In this document: piece after piece, positions 16,311 to 25,786 of the stretch
Layout: each line of letters begins with the position of its first letter
How positions within the stretch are numbered: position 1 is the first letter of the stretch
NCBI RefSeq assembly: GCF_014168535.1
Contig: NZ_CP060007.1
Span: forward strand, 744,001 to 808,000
Direction of reading: 5' to 3'
DNA: 64,000 nucleotides
Source of the DNA: Lacibacter sediminis
Lineage (GTDB): Bacteria > Bacteroidota > Bacteroidia > Chitinophagales > Chitinophagaceae
Position numbers and translations under genes: made by a program
Notes under the pieces: generated by a model
The model's input: only the letters and a program-made list of their open reading frames with translations
The model's database searches: none
What the model was told of the DNA's origin: nothing

Positions 16311-17060
16311 ATGAAAAAAATCTTCTTTATCGTTGCAATTGTTGCATTCGCCAGCAGTTGTAAAAAAGACAAAACAGCACCTGAGGCGGCAGTTTTATTT
16401 AACAAAAACCTGGTCAGCATGACCAGCCCCGGTCAGGGTGAGTGGAATATGTTTTACACAAACAACCACAGGCTGCTTTCGTTTTCTGCCGGCACCCGAA
16501 CCATTAACTATAAACCGGGAGTTCCTTTTTCTGCAAAGAAAACAGAAGCCGGGCTTGCCAATGTGGAATACAAAAACAGCGTGCAGGATGCGAATGGAAG
16601 GGTGATAAAACTTGATTACTATAATGGTGCTGTTCTCTCTGGTAAATATGAATTTACCTACGATGAGCAAGGTTACCTGGTTAAGGCGGTAAAAACTGCT
16701 GCCAACCCATACAAAGTAGCGGCCTATGTTTACGCTTACAATGGCGGGAATCTAGTGTCCATAACCGCAAGCAATAATGGAGTAGTAGAAGGATCGTTTG
16801 TGTTTGATTATTATCCTGATCTCATCAATCCACTTCACATTGATTTGTTTGAATTTAAAAGCATTGACATTGTAACTGATGATCATTTTGGAAGGCAATC
16901 CAAAAATCTTGTTAAACAAGTCAAACTTTTGTCAAAGGATGGCCAGACTTTTTTTTCAACTGATTTAAGTTATACGCTTGATGAAGCAGGATATCTTAAA
17001 ACCATAACGGCAACGGCAGTAGGTCAGGCACCCACTGTATATAGTTGTAATTTTCAGTAA
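16311..17060 (+). CDS. Lipoprotein of tandem family, type B (copy 4 of 6)
   Basis: 249 residues; lipobox F-A-S-S-C-K-K-D-K. Closest relative in the window is copy 6 (18042-18791): both share K-N-L-x-x-x-T-x-P-G-Q, W-x-M-F-Y, Y-K-P-G-x-P-F-S-A-K-K-T, V-Q-D-A-x-G-R-V, and D-H-F-G-R-Q-S-K-N-L-V-K (D-E-Q-F-G-K-Q in copy 6), and both end in C-x-F-Q. It is the second gene of a probable pair with copy 3, as copy 6 is with copy 5, indicating duplication of a two-gene unit. The cell envelope is the likely location; function unknown. Confidence 0.87.
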   Translation: MKKIFFIVAIVAFASSCKKDKTAPEAAVLFNKNLVSMTSPGQGEWNMFYTNNHRLLSFSAGTRTINYKPGVPFSAKKTEAGLANVEYKNSVQDANGRVIKLDYYNGAVLSGKYEFTYDEQGYLVKAVKTAANPYKVAAYVYAYNGGNLVSITASNNGVVEGSFVFDYYPDLINPLHIDLFEFKSIDIVTDDHFGRQSKNLVKQVKLLSKDGQTFFSTDLSYTLDEAGYLKTITATAVGQAPTVYSCNFQ

Positions 17061-17076
17061 GTTTAAAATAATCGTT

Positions 17077-17104
17077 AAGCCCCGCATCACACTGCGGGGC
17101 TTTT
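17077..17104 (+). terminator. Rho-independent terminator after lipoprotein copies 3-4
   Basis: AAGCCCCGCA and TGCGGGGCTT form a perfect 10-base stem around TCACAC, followed by TT. The sequence after it (TTTTACGTTTC) is repeated after the copy 6 terminator. Confidence 0.88.
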
Positions 17105-17180
17105 ACGTTTCCGGAAGTCTCATCAGATTTAAGTTAGCACAGCTTACGAATAAACTTACTTCTTCTACACCTTAAGTGTA

Positions 17181-17270
17181 AATTCTTTCGGATTGCTTGT
17201 ATATATTTTTTATCAGCAGTTTATGAATGCATTTTTACAACATCAAATTACAAAACATCTAGAAAAAATT
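17181..17270 (+). promoter_or_regulatory. Duplicated upstream region of lipoprotein copy 5 (promoter-like)
   Basis: Counterpart of 15431-15517: ATATATTTTTTATC at 17201-17214 and GCATTTTTAC at 17229-17238, 28 bases start to start, exactly as upstream of copy 3. The rest aligns with a few substitutions and small insertions. Confidence 0.6.
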
Positions 17271-18029
17271 ATGAAACAGTTATTAATTGCAATCTCGGCG
17301 ATGCTTGTATTCGCCAGTTGTAAAAAAGGAAACGACCCCGTTCAAAAAACAGAACCTCCGGTACAAGAGTTTAAAAAAAAGTTGAAGACATTGAATAACT
17401 CTTCAAATTTCAACCGGAGTTTTAATTACAATGCAGAAAGACGTATTTTATCCATTACAACGAACTCAAATTCTTCAACCTCGTTTATCCAGGGAGCAGA
17501 TTTCTCTGTGAAGACTCAAAGTCAAAATGATATTTACGAATTAAAAAATACAACGCAAAATGCAGATGGGCGGATTGTAAAAGCAGAGCGATTTTATAAC
17601 AACGTCTTTCACAGCAAGTTTGAATATACATATAATCAGGAAGGGTTTCTGACTGCTATGCAACAAAAAGTAATTTCAACTGGTATGGTTACTATCTGGG
17701 AGTATACTTATCAGCAGGGAAATCTCATAAGTATGAAAAGTTATGATAACGGAGTGTTGCGATACGATCATCAGTTTACCTATCATACAGATAAGTTGAA
17801 TCAATTCAATATTGACGTTCTTGATCTTCGTGAGATTGGCTACATGGTTGAGGGCAATTTTGGAAGATTTAATAAAAATCTTTTGAAGAGTTGGACTTAT
17901 ACGCAATATCCTACCAATGAAACTAAAACAGAAGAGTACTTCTATACTACTGATTCGGAGGGTTACCCAGCTAAACTGGAGTTGAAGATTAAAGGCAATA
18001 CTAATATTCACAATTTCATTTTCGAATAA
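17271..18029 (+). CDS. Lipoprotein of tandem family, type B (copy 5 of 6)
   Basis: 252 residues from the ATG at 17271, which opens the lipoprotein signal M-K-Q-L-L-I-A-I with lipobox V-F-A-S-C-K-K-G. An earlier in-frame ATG at 17193 lies in the conserved upstream repeat and is rejected. YD-like strands (Y-N-A-E-R-R-I-L, Y-N-Q-E-G-F-L) and the type B block near residue 190, here I-D-V-L-D-L-R-E-I-G-Y-M-V-E-G-N-F-G, are present but more diverged than in copies 2, 4 and 6. Copy 6 starts 12 bases after its stop, so the two form an operon. Confidence 0.86.
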   Translation: MKQLLIAISAMLVFASCKKGNDPVQKTEPPVQEFKKKLKTLNNSSNFNRSFNYNAERRILSITTNSNSSTSFIQGADFSVKTQSQNDIYELKNTTQNADGRIVKAERFYNNVFHSKFEYTYNQEGFLTAMQQKVISTGMVTIWEYTYQQGNLISMKSYDNGVLRYDHQFTYHTDKLNQFNIDVLDLREIGYMVEGNFGRFNKNLLKSWTYTQYPTNETKTEEYFYTTDSEGYPAKLELKIKGNTNIHNFIFE

Positions 18030-18041
18030 ACAAATAAAATC

Positions 18042-18791
18042 ATGAAAAAATTATTTTATCTCATTGCCGTTAGCGCATTTGCAATCAGTTGTAGAAAAGA
18101 TAGCAGCGCACCTGTAGAAACCGCCTCTATGTTTAAAAAGAACCTCATTGAAGTTACAGCTCCCGGTCAGAGTGAGTGGACGATGTTTTATGCAAATGAT
18201 CGCAAACTGCTTTTGTTTACAAATAACGAAATGAGCGTAACTTATAAACCAGGTATTCCTTTTTCAGCTAAGAAAACAGCATTTGGTTCTATAAGCGACT
18301 ATAAAAATGCGGTACAGGATGCGCAGGGAAGAGTAACAAGAATCGACCGCTACAATTCGGGAACTCTTATAACTAAACAGGAGTTTAAATACAATGCTGA
18401 TGGATATGTTGCCGAACAAATAATTACGGAAGTGAGTTCAAATAAATTTGAAAAGTATGTTTACGAATATCAGGCCGGTAATTTAGTAACAATGACTATG
18501 TACGTGGCTGGTGTAAAAAATGCGTCCATTATGTTTGATTATTACATCAATCAACTTAATCCGATCAAAATTGATCTGTTTGATTTTAAAGGAATACATT
18601 TTGTAACAGATGAGCAATTTGGAAAACAATCGAAAAACCTGGTTAAATCGGTCAAATATGTGAGTTCTCCCGGACACCCCGCCATTGAAATTAACATGAG
18701 CTATACTCCTGATACTGATGGATACGTTAAAACAATCACCTATTCAATTTCCAGTCAGGCTCCAATCGTTTACACTTGTTCATTTCAGTAA
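18042..18791 (+). CDS. Lipoprotein of tandem family, type B (copy 6 of 6)
   Basis: 249 residues; lipobox F-A-I-S-C-R-K-D. Highly similar along its length to copy 4, with the same length, the same conserved Y-K-P-G-I-P-F-S-A-K-K and F-V-T-D-E-Q-F-G-K-Q-S-K-N-L-V-K elements and the same C-terminal C-S-F-Q. It closes the six-gene array and is followed by a terminator, then the Reg_prop sensor kinase gene. Function unknown. Retention of the repeats in all copies argues that all six are under selection rather than decaying. Confidence 0.87.
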   Translation: MKKLFYLIAVSAFAISCRKDSSAPVETASMFKKNLIEVTAPGQSEWTMFYANDRKLLLFTNNEMSVTYKPGIPFSAKKTAFGSISDYKNAVQDAQGRVTRIDRYNSGTLITKQEFKYNADGYVAEQIITEVSSNKFEKYVYEYQAGNLVTMTMYVAGVKNASIMFDYYINQLNPIKIDLFDFKGIHFVTDEQFGKQSKNLVKSVKYVSSPGHPAIEINMSYTPDTDGYVKTITYSISSQAPIVYTCSFQ

Positions 18792-18813
18792 ACGAAATTC
18801 GGTAAAGAAGATT

Positions 18814-18837
18814 AGCCCTGCCATTGGCAGGGCTTTT
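18814..18837 (+). terminator. Rho-independent terminator after lipoprotein copies 5-6
   Basis: AGCCCTGCC and GGCAGGGCT form a nine-base stem with an ATT loop, followed by TTT. Confidence 0.85.
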
Positions 18838-18934
18838 ACGTTTCAACCCAATTTTCCTACACTTCAACTCCCATTCTGCAGTTTTTCAACCATAAATTTC
18901 CATATCAACGCAGGAATAATAAATTTGAGGAAGT

Positions 18935-21922
18935 ATGAAAATTTTGTTGTCCATCCTGCTCACATTATTCCTGTTAAAAGATGCTTCTGCACAGCAGAGC
19001 CGTTTCTTTTTCAGGAAGCTTACTGTGGCAGATGGGTTGAATGACGGAGGTGTTTTAGCAATCGCCCAGGATAGTAAAGGCTTTATGTGGTTCTCAACAA
19101 GGGCAGGGCTAAATCGCTTTGATGGGTATTCAGTAAAAAATTACAGTCATATTGCCGGCGACAGCACCTCTTTACCAACTTCTCTTTCCCGTGCCATGTC
19201 GGTGGATAGCAGCGGAGGTTTCCTTGTTGGACTTGAAGACGGCATGCTTGAATACAACCAACAAACCGATCGGTTTATTCCTGTAGCTGCGTTGCAGAAT
19301 ACCTGGGTGTTACAAATTGAACCGGTTAATAAAACAACCGTTTTTATTGCCACACGAAAGGGACTAGTGAAATATAATCCTTTAACAAGGAAGGCGATCT
19401 TTTACCGTAACAGTAATAATGAGATATTTAAGTCGGGAATTTTTTCAATGGAACGACAAAACAACGATTTACTATTGGCATTTGAAAAAGGGTTTTACCG
19501 GTTTAATCTGTTAACTGAACAGCTGCAGAAGATTGAGATACCTTTTCTTAAAAATGAAACAATAACTGTTGCAGAGGTAGATGCTGATAAAAATTATTGG
19601 TTTGTGGTAAGAGATAGGGCAGGACTGCTGAAAGTAAGTCCTGATCTGCAGCGCTATGAAGTTTACAATGAGTATTTAGAAACCGGAAAAAATACCATAC
19701 GAAATTTTACATCGATCATTGCTGATCAGAAAGGGCGAGTTTGGGTTACAACACAGTTGCAAGGTTTGTTGGTTTATAATCCTGCCATTAACCGGTTTGA
19801 GCGTTTTCTTCATGATCCTTTAAAAATATGGACGCCTTCCACCAACCTGCACAGCACTGCTTATTGCGATCGTAACGGTGTAATCTGGGTTGCGGGAAAC
19901 AACGGTGTTAACTACTTTAATCCTGATAAAAATCTTTTCCGCATTATCCCTGTATTTGATAAGGAGCCGGACATACGAAACCGCCGTGTGGCAAGAATTG
20001 CAACCGAAGATAAAAATGGCAAACTATGGTTTGCAACAATAGACGGTGTTGTAAAGTTCGATCCTGTTACAAACGAATACCGTGAATGGAATAACAGGGA
20101 AGGTGAAACACCAATGATCCATTTTAACTCTGTGCGGGGAATTTTTTGTGACGATGAAAATAATATCTGGATAGCAACAGGCAGAGGCATCAATAAATAC
20201 CTGCAGAAAGAAAATAAAATGATCTTTTACACAGCAAAGGATTCCATTCCTGAAGTGTTTTATTTTTCTGCAGATAAAGACCGCAAAGGAAATTTCTGGT
20301 TTTCATCACGAGACGGAGATGGTTTCTATTACTACAACATAGGAGAGAAAAAATTTCACAGCATACGTTCATTCCCCGGCATGAATGTATTTGCAGGTGA
20401 AGGCGGCAGAAAAGTATACCATGATAGCAAAGGGCGTTATTGGCTTGGGTTTAATGGATCAGGCGCCGGCATGTACGATCCTTCTTCCGGAAAGCATTAT
20501 CGCTGGCAGGCATCAAATAATAAAAAGGAAGGCATTGCAGGAAATTCTATTGTAGATATTACCGAAGATAAAAAAGGAATTATCTGGATCAGCACATTTA
20601 CAGGTTTAACATCTATTGATCCTGTATCGTTCGAAATAAAAAATTACAATCACACAAACGGACTCATCAATAACAGTGTAAGTGCGTTGGCTGTTGATGA
20701 ACAAAACAGGCTTTGGATTGCTACAGGTGCGGGTTTACAATTGCTCGACAGTAGCAGAAATTATTTTACTTCCTTTGGTTTGCAACATGGATTGCCTTCT
20801 ATTGAATTTCCAGAACATGCAGCTTCAGTAATGACCGGTGGTGATATCATGATGCCCACTCAAAACGGCTTTATTCATTTTTCGCCACAGCAGTTTACAA
20901 AGGAGCATAAAAAACTTGTGCCCTTCTTTACCTCATTTACATTGCCGGGCAAACCGGAACAGCCATTACTGCAAAACAAGATTGAACTGCAGTACGATGA
21001 AAACTTTTTTACGATTGGTTTTGCAGCGATCAACTTTGAAAATGCATCCGGCACATGGTATGCTTACAAACTGGATGGAGTTGACGAAGACTGGAAGTAC
21101 ACACAAAACCGTTTTGCAGATTATACAAAATTACCAGGCGGCAATTATATATTTCGTGTGAGAGCATCGGATGACCGGACTGAATGGAATTGCTCTGAAC
21201 AAACGATCAACATACACATCGCAACGGTGTTTTATAAAACATGGTGGTTTCGGTTACTGATGTTTTTACTTGCAATTGCTCTCGTGTATGCGTTTTATCG
21301 TTACCGCATTCGTCAGCAAAAGAAATTGCTGGAACTGCAAGGCAAAGCACAACTGTTGGAAAAAGAAAAAGTGATGGTGATGTATGAGAGTTTAAAGCAG
21401 CAATTGAATCCGCATTTTCTTTTCAACTCGTTAACTTCTTTGTCAGGGCTCATTCAAACCGATCAGAAGATGGCAGGGGATTTCCTGGAGCAGATGTCGA
21501 AGATCTATCGCTATATTTTAAAGAACCGGGATAGTGAACTGGTGAGTTTAAAAGAAGAGCTTGCGTTTGTACAGGTTTACATCAATTTGCAGAAAACAAG
21601 ATTTAAAGAAGGTTTGCAGGTGAAAATAGATGTAAGCGAAGATGAACTGCATAAAAAAATTGCACCGGTTACATTGCAGAATTTGGTAGAGAATGCCATG
21701 AAGCATAACATCATTGATCTTGATACGCCGTTGATCATTGACATAGTAAGTGAAGATGGGTATCTGTTGGTGAAGAATAACCTGCAAAAGAAAAATATGG
21801 TGGAAACATCTAACAAACAAGGATTGGCTAGTCTGCAATCGTTGTATCAATACCTGAGCCGACGACCCGTACTGATTGAAGAAACCGCAAGCGAATTTAT
21901 CATCCGCATTCCCTTGATCTGA
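18935..21922 (+). CDS. Reg_prop / Y_Y_Y sensor histidine kinase, LytS type (copy 1)
   Basis: 995 residues: signal peptide ending A-S-A-Q; about nine or more Reg_prop blades forming periplasmic propellers (residues about 30-640; for example G-F-M-W-F-S-T-R-A-G-L-N-R-F-D); Y_Y_Y domain (about 690-765) with Y-K-L-D-G-V-D-E-D-W; a transmembrane helix (about 768-790); coiled coil; His_kinase domain with Q-L-N-P-H-F-L-F-N-S (His827); and an HATPase with N-L-V-E-N-A-M-K-H-N. It is the membrane sensor of a two-component system; relatives sense glycans or other surface material, but the ligand here is not known. No separate receiver or AraC domain is fused. The LytTR regulator starts 19 bases downstream. 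Confidence 0.95.
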   Translation: MKILLSILLTLFLLKDASAQQSRFFFRKLTVADGLNDGGVLAIAQDSKGFMWFSTRAGLNRFDGYSVKNYSHIAGDSTSLPTSLSRAMSVDSSGGFLVGLEDGMLEYNQQTDRFIPVAALQNTWVLQIEPVNKTTVFIATRKGLVKYNPLTRKAIFYRNSNNEIFKSGIFSMERQNNDLLLAFEKGFYRFNLLTEQLQKIEIPFLKNETITVAEVDADKNYWFVVRDRAGLLKVSPDLQRYEVYNEYLETGKNTIRNFTSIIADQKGRVWVTTQLQGLLVYNPAINRFERFLHDPLKIWTPSTNLHSTAYCDRNGVIWVAGNNGVNYFNPDKNLFRIIPVFDKEPDIRNRRVARIATEDKNGKLWFATIDGVVKFDPVTNEYREWNNREGETPMIHFNSVRGIFCDDENNIWIATGRGINKYLQKENKMIFYTAKDSIPEVFYFSADKDRKGNFWFSSRDGDGFYYYNIGEKKFHSIRSFPGMNVFAGEGGRKVYHDSKGRYWLGFNGSGAGMYDPSSGKHYRWQASNNKKEGIAGNSIVDITEDKKGIIWISTFTGLTSIDPVSFEIKNYNHTNGLINNSVSALAVDEQNRLWIATGAGLQLLDSSRNYFTSFGLQHGLPSIEFPEHAASVMTGGDIMMPTQNGFIHFSPQQFTKEHKKLVPFFTSFTLPGKPEQPLLQNKIELQYDENFFTIGFAAINFENASGTWYAYKLDGVDEDWKYTQNRFADYTKLPGGNYIFRVRASDDRTEWNCSEQTINIHIATVFYKTWWFRLLMFLLAIALVYAFYRYRIRQQKKLLELQGKAQLLEKEKVMVMYESLKQQLNPHFLFNSLTSLSGLIQTDQKMAGDFLEQMSKIYRYILKNRDSELVSLKEELAFVQVYINLQKTRFKEGLQVKIDVSEDELHKKIAPVTLQNLVENAMKHNIIDLDTPLIIDIVSEDGYLLVKNNLQKKNMVETSNKQGLASLQSLYQYLSRRPVLIEETASEFIIRIPLI

Positions 21923-21941
21923 TCACACTAAAACGAATTAT

Positions 21942-22715
21942 ATGAAAGCAGTTATTATTGAAGACGAAGATATCATTGCACGTGTATTGCAGGGCAAGAT
22001 CAAAAATGTTGATCCTTCCATTGATGTGGTGGAAATAATCCCCAGCCTGAAGGTGGCAAAGAAATGGTTTCTCAATAACGCAGAGCCGGATATTTTATTT
22101 ATGGATATTCAATTGAGCGACGGTGTAAGCTTTGAACTGCTGGAACATTTTAAGCTCAACTGTCCGATTATATTTACAACGGCTTATGATGAGTATGCCA
22201 TCCGTGCATTTAAAGTAAATGGCGTGGATTATTTATTAAAACCGGTTGATGAAGAAGAATTAAGCCGGGCTATTGACAAATGCAAAGCCATTATTGAACG
22301 TAAGAATCCGGTTGTTACAGATTTTACTGAGTTAATGAAAGCATTGGCCAATCCTCACCAGGCCATGCAGAAATACAAGGAACGTTTTATTGTGAACATC
22401 CGCAACCAATGGATGCCCATTGCCACAACTGATATTGCCTGTTTCGCCAAAGAAACCCTCAACTATATTTATCTTTTCAATGGCGAACGTTATATGCTCG
22501 ATTTTTCTACGTTGGATGATGTGGAAGAACTACTTGATCCCAATCATTTTTACAGAGCTAACCGGCAATACATCATAAATATTGACGCTATTCAAACAGT
22601 TAAACCGATGGAGAATTCAAAGCTTACCATTCGGCTGAAAGAACCCAATCACAAATTTGAAATTGATATGAGCAGGGAGAAAGCACCGATGTTTAAGAAA
22701 TGGGTAGACCAATAA
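21942..22715 (+). CDS. LytTR family response regulator (pair 1)
   Basis: 257 residues: receiver domain (about 1-120) with E-D-E-D-I-I, phospho-acceptor Asp in L-F-M-D-I-Q-L-S-D-G, T-T-A-Y-D-E-Y-A-I-R-A-F and L-L-K-P-V; then a LytTR DNA-binding domain (about 150-255) with F-I-V-N-I-R-N-Q-W-M-P-I and F-Y-R-A-N-R-Q-Y-I-I-N-I. It is a DNA-binding transcription regulator controlled by the upstream LytS-type kinase. About 80% similar by eye to the regulator at 29127-29897, so the pairs are duplicates. Targets are unknown; the adjacent surface-protein and lipoprotein genes are the obvious candidates. Confidence 0.95.
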   Translation: MKAVIIEDEDIIARVLQGKIKNVDPSIDVVEIIPSLKVAKKWFLNNAEPDILFMDIQLSDGVSFELLEHFKLNCPIIFTTAYDEYAIRAFKVNGVDYLLKPVDEEELSRAIDKCKAIIERKNPVVTDFTELMKALANPHQAMQKYKERFIVNIRNQWMPIATTDIACFAKETLNYIYLFNGERYMLDFSTLDDVEELLDPNHFYRANRQYIINIDAIQTVKPMENSKLTIRLKEPNHKFEIDMSREKAPMFKKWVDQ

Positions 22716-22716
22716 A

Positions 22717-22747
22717 AAAAAGCACTCAATTGAATGAGTGCTTTTTT
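22717..22747. terminator. Bidirectional terminator between convergent genes
   Basis: AGCACTCA and TGAGTGCT pair around ATTGAA and are flanked by an A run on the left and a T run on the right, so it can stop transcription from both directions (the LytTR gene and the minus-strand T9SS gene). Confidence 0.85.
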
Positions 22748-22770
22748 ATGTAGAGGATGTTGGGTAACGT

Positions 22771-24165
22771 TTACTGTACAATAATTTTTACTGTTTCCAT
22801 TCCTTGCACCTTAAGCATATAAACTCCGGTGCGTAAACCATTTATTTTTTCCTGTTGCATATTGAAGACCTTGAACTGTTTCATCACTTTACCATCAATT
22901 GTGAAGAGAGTTGCAGCTGTTTCCTTTTCTATGCCACTAACTACGAACCAGAAGTTGCCATTGTTAGGATTAGGGCCAACAGTAACTTTTACTTCTGCAA
23001 CATTATCATCATTCATTTCACGATTATTTCCTTTGCCACCAGCGCTTTTAGTTTTTCCGGCAACATTAATGATGGGCGAATAGGTAATGTTATTTGCTTT
23101 GTCAACAATTTTTAACCGATACGATGACATGCCGGTGTGCGCATTGGCATCAACCAGTTGATAAGTCAGCAATGAAGTACTGTTACCGCCAGGTGCCAGC
23201 GTAGTCACAAACGAGCGGTCAGTGAAATCAGCTTCGGTATCAAGCTTTCGTTGTACCTGGAAACCACTCATATTCGTTTCGGTTTGTGTGGTCCATTTCA
23301 ATTGTACATCGGTAGCTTTCTTTCTGCTCCCTGTAAATACAAGACCTGTAACAGCAGTGGCAATGATGTTGTTGTTTGCTAAAGTTTGTAAGGCAATACT
23401 TGCAATTCCGGTTTTCTCTACAAAGTTCGAAGTGGTATTATCAGTTGTTTTAGAAAGGTTAATCCAATTGGTTCCTGCATCACTGCTTTGGAACATGACA
23501 AGATTGTTTTCATTCTGTGTGTTTAGTTCAGCATCAAAGTAGCTCAAACGTAATGTTGCATTTAAGTTACTGTTGTTGGTTGGTACAATTGAATAATAAC
23601 GATTGATACTTCCGGTTAATCCTGTTCCACTTTGTGTTGTATGCCCACGACGAATGGTGACAGATCCCAAATTTGCAGAACTTGTAATAAATGCACCAAG
23701 TCCTCCGGGATTGGTCATATTAGGCGAACTCATGTTTTGAATGATTTGAATATACCCACCGTTAGCGCCGGTTATCCTGTTCAGTTCTGTTTCATTGCTC
23801 AGATATGCAGTTGATGCAAGAAAGATATTTTTGCCATTCATATCCAATTGACCTGCTGCAAAATTGATCGAATGATTCACATTGATATTGCTGTTAAGCA
23901 GAATTTTTGCACTGTTTATTTTTGCCATTTCAAGGATATAAAATCCGGGAATAATGCTGCCACTGACGGTGGAATTTTGAATTCCGGTAAATTTGAATGT
24001 TCCCGTTCCACTGTTAATCGCACCATCATTCACCAGGTTCATATCATGCAGCACAATGGATGGACTTCCACTAACGACCCAGTTAGCTCCGGGTTCAATT
24101 TTTAGCTGTGCACTTGCCCGCCCAAAAATGACGAACAGGAGCAGCAGAGTTATGTAATGTTTCAT
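22771..24165 (-). CDS. Secreted protein with T9SS type A C-terminal sorting domain (module 3)
   Basis: 464 residues: signal peptide ending R-A-S-A-Q; a beta-helix-like N-terminal half (about 20-270) with G-T-G-T-F-K-F-T-G and N-S-N-I-N-V-N-H-S-I-N-F stretches, as in Bacteroidota surface proteins that score layers of parallel strands; a fibronectin-like block (about 275-365) with W-T-T-Q-T-E-T-N and G-F-Q-V-Q-R-K; a basic linker; and a type A tail (about 390-464) with V-G-P-N-P-N-N-G-N-F, G-L-R-T-G-V-Y-M-L-K-V and a final K-I-I-V-Q. Larger than the partners in modules 1 and 2. Its start follows the 24188 gene by 22 bases, so the pair has the same order as the other modules. Confidence 0.9.
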   Translation of the reverse strand: MKHYITLLLLFVIFGRASAQLKIEPGANWVVSGSPSIVLHDMNLVNDGAINSGTGTFKFTGIQNSTVSGSIIPGFYILEMAKINSAKILLNSNINVNHSINFAAGQLDMNGKNIFLASTAYLSNETELNRITGANGGYIQIIQNMSSPNMTNPGGLGAFITSSANLGSVTIRRGHTTQSGTGLTGSINRYYSIVPTNNSNLNATLRLSYFDAELNTQNENNLVMFQSSDAGTNWINLSKTTDNTTSNFVEKTGIASIALQTLANNNIIATAVTGLVFTGSRKKATDVQLKWTTQTETNMSGFQVQRKLDTEADFTDRSFVTTLAPGGNSTSLLTYQLVDANAHTGMSSYRLKIVDKANNITYSPIINVAGKTKSAGGKGNNREMNDDNVAEVKVTVGPNPNNGNFWFVVSGIEKETAATLFTIDGKVMKQFKVFNMQQEKINGLRTGVYMLKVQGMETVKIIVQ

Positions 24166-24187
24166 AAAATGTAATTAGGTGCTGTGA

Positions 24188-25768
24188 TTAGTTACCGAAA
24201 GGAAATACCAGATGACCACTGAAGAAGTTTGAATTAACCTGACTTACAAATGCTGAGGGTAGTGAACTTAAATTATTTTGACGAGCTGCTACATACACTT
24301 TGTCGCCAGCAAGCAAAGTTAGATCAGTGCTTACACTAGCTATCGTATTGTCAACGCTATTGATATAGCTTCCACCTCTTGCCATCTCAAAAGTTTCCGC
24401 ACCACGCTGAACCATAAGTGAGATTTCAATTTCCCTATAATCAAACGTAACGGCAAATAAGAATTCGAATTGCGCATCAAAGTGATAAAGACCTGTCATT
24501 GGCACTGTAAACTTACTGGCAGTGCTTTCATTACTTCCATTGTATAAAGTATATACTCCTCCGAAATCATAACTCAAAGCTGCGAAATCAACTTTTTTCC
24601 TAATGACATAGGATTCAGGAGCGGGAGGAGAAGACGGAATCATATTGTCAACATTTGTAGGATCTGCGATTCCTGCTGCCCTGAATGCAATTTTAGGTGT
24701 TACTGCAGCCGGTGTTTGCCAGGTAGCGTTTCCAGTTGCATCACTTGTTAATACAGCTCCGGCACTTGGGTTAGTATTACCGCCTGCGATCTTTATTTTT
24801 CCGTTTGTTTCAAGAGCATATCCTGTTGAGCTGTTACCGTATAAAGCAGTACCGGAATTCGAAAGGCCTCTTACGCCAATACCACTGCTTGAATTTCCAT
24901 ACACCCCTTGTGTATTTGGAGCATGTGATACACCTATAACACCACTACCAGCTGTTCCGTTATTTGATCCGTGAACTCCGGCAAAACCTGTTGCTGTATT
25001 GGTAACACCTTTAACAGCATAGCCTGTAGTTGATATAACTTCAACACCTGTACCTGATCCAGCGTTCTCTATTGAAACGGCTGGGGATGTATTTGCGGCA
25101 TTTGTTTGATATATTTTTAATTGCTCTCCCAGGTGATTACCTGCGATCTGCACATTAGCAGAAGTGCTGCTGGAGTTGGCAAGTTGAAAGCTGCCTGTTT
25201 TTCCTGCACCTTTATTGAAAAGATTCATCAGCGTGTTTGTATTTGCAGGGTTATTATTTTCACCATGAAATGCCGTACCATTGTCAGCAAAAGAATTAAT
25301 TGATTTTGCCCCGGCTCCGTTTGAAAAAGCATAAAGCCCCCAGCCACCGTCGCCTGTTGTTTTAGCAGTCATACCGATACCAAATTGAGCGGTAGAAGAA
25401 CCTTCAATGGCGGCACCGGTTCCCTGGTTAGTTAACAGGAAGGGAGAAGTTGCCATGTTTACTGATTGTGAAAAAGGGAGTGTTAAGCTACCGCCACCTG
25501 CCGAAGTAAGGTTCGACCATGCTATACCATTAAAAGCCCAAATTGTTTTTGTATCAGTATCAAATACCAATAAGCCAAGTGCCGGTGCTGCAATAGCTGA
25601 ACGTTGGGCCGATGTCATGCGTGGAATAAGCAAACCTTTGGTCGTGCTTTTAGCTTCGAATATTGAGCTGCCATGTGCAGCATTACCATCAGTATTTACA
25701 GCAACACTTTGTGCTTTTATACAGAGTGCGAGAATGATCATTGAACTAAGTAGAATTAACTTTTTCAT
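24188..25768 (-). CDS. Secreted surface protein with tail-fibre-like shaft and C1q-like head (module 3)
   Basis: 526 residues from the ATG at 25768, chosen for its signal peptide (M-K-K-L-I-L-L-S, ending C-I-K-A-Q); an ATG at 25786 would add six polar residues. The N-terminal domain is K-G-L-L-I-P-R-M-T-S-A-Q-R with G-L-L-V-F-D-T-D and F-N-G-I-A-W, a tail-fibre-like element frequent in Bacteroidota. A Gly/Asn/Thr-rich shaft (about 120-340; G-V-H-G-S-N-N, G-V-I-G-V-S-H, G-V-Y-G-N-S-S) follows. The joint A-V-L-T-S-D-A-T-G-N-A-T-W-Q and the C-terminal domain F-T-V-P-M-T-G-L-Y-H-F-D, ending F-F-S-G-H-L-V-F-P, match the C1q-like head of the 12012-13262 protein. Probably a trimeric fibre; function unknown. 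Confidence 0.85.
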   Translation of the reverse strand: MKKLILLSSMIILALCIKAQSVAVNTDGNAAHGSSIFEAKSTTKGLLIPRMTSAQRSAIAAPALGLLVFDTDTKTIWAFNGIAWSNLTSAGGGSLTLPFSQSVNMATSPFLLTNQGTGAAIEGSSTAQFGIGMTAKTTGDGGWGLYAFSNGAGAKSINSFADNGTAFHGENNNPANTNTLMNLFNKGAGKTGSFQLANSSSTSANVQIAGNHLGEQLKIYQTNAANTSPAVSIENAGSGTGVEVISTTGYAVKGVTNTATGFAGVHGSNNGTAGSGVIGVSHAPNTQGVYGNSSSGIGVRGLSNSGTALYGNSSTGYALETNGKIKIAGGNTNPSAGAVLTSDATGNATWQTPAAVTPKIAFRAAGIADPTNVDNMIPSSPPAPESYVIRKKVDFAALSYDFGGVYTLYNGSNESTASKFTVPMTGLYHFDAQFEFLFAVTFDYREIEISLMVQRGAETFEMARGGSYINSVDNTIASVSTDLTLLAGDKVYVAARQNNLSSLPSAFVSQVNSNFFSGHLVFPFGN

Positions 25769-25786
25769 TTGAGTTTGTTTTAGCAT

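Noticed and set aside
13603..18791. YD-like repeats as part of an RHS/polymorphic toxin locus
   Set aside because: Proteins are only about 250 residues, have no RHS core or toxin domain, and no immunity-like genes lie between them.
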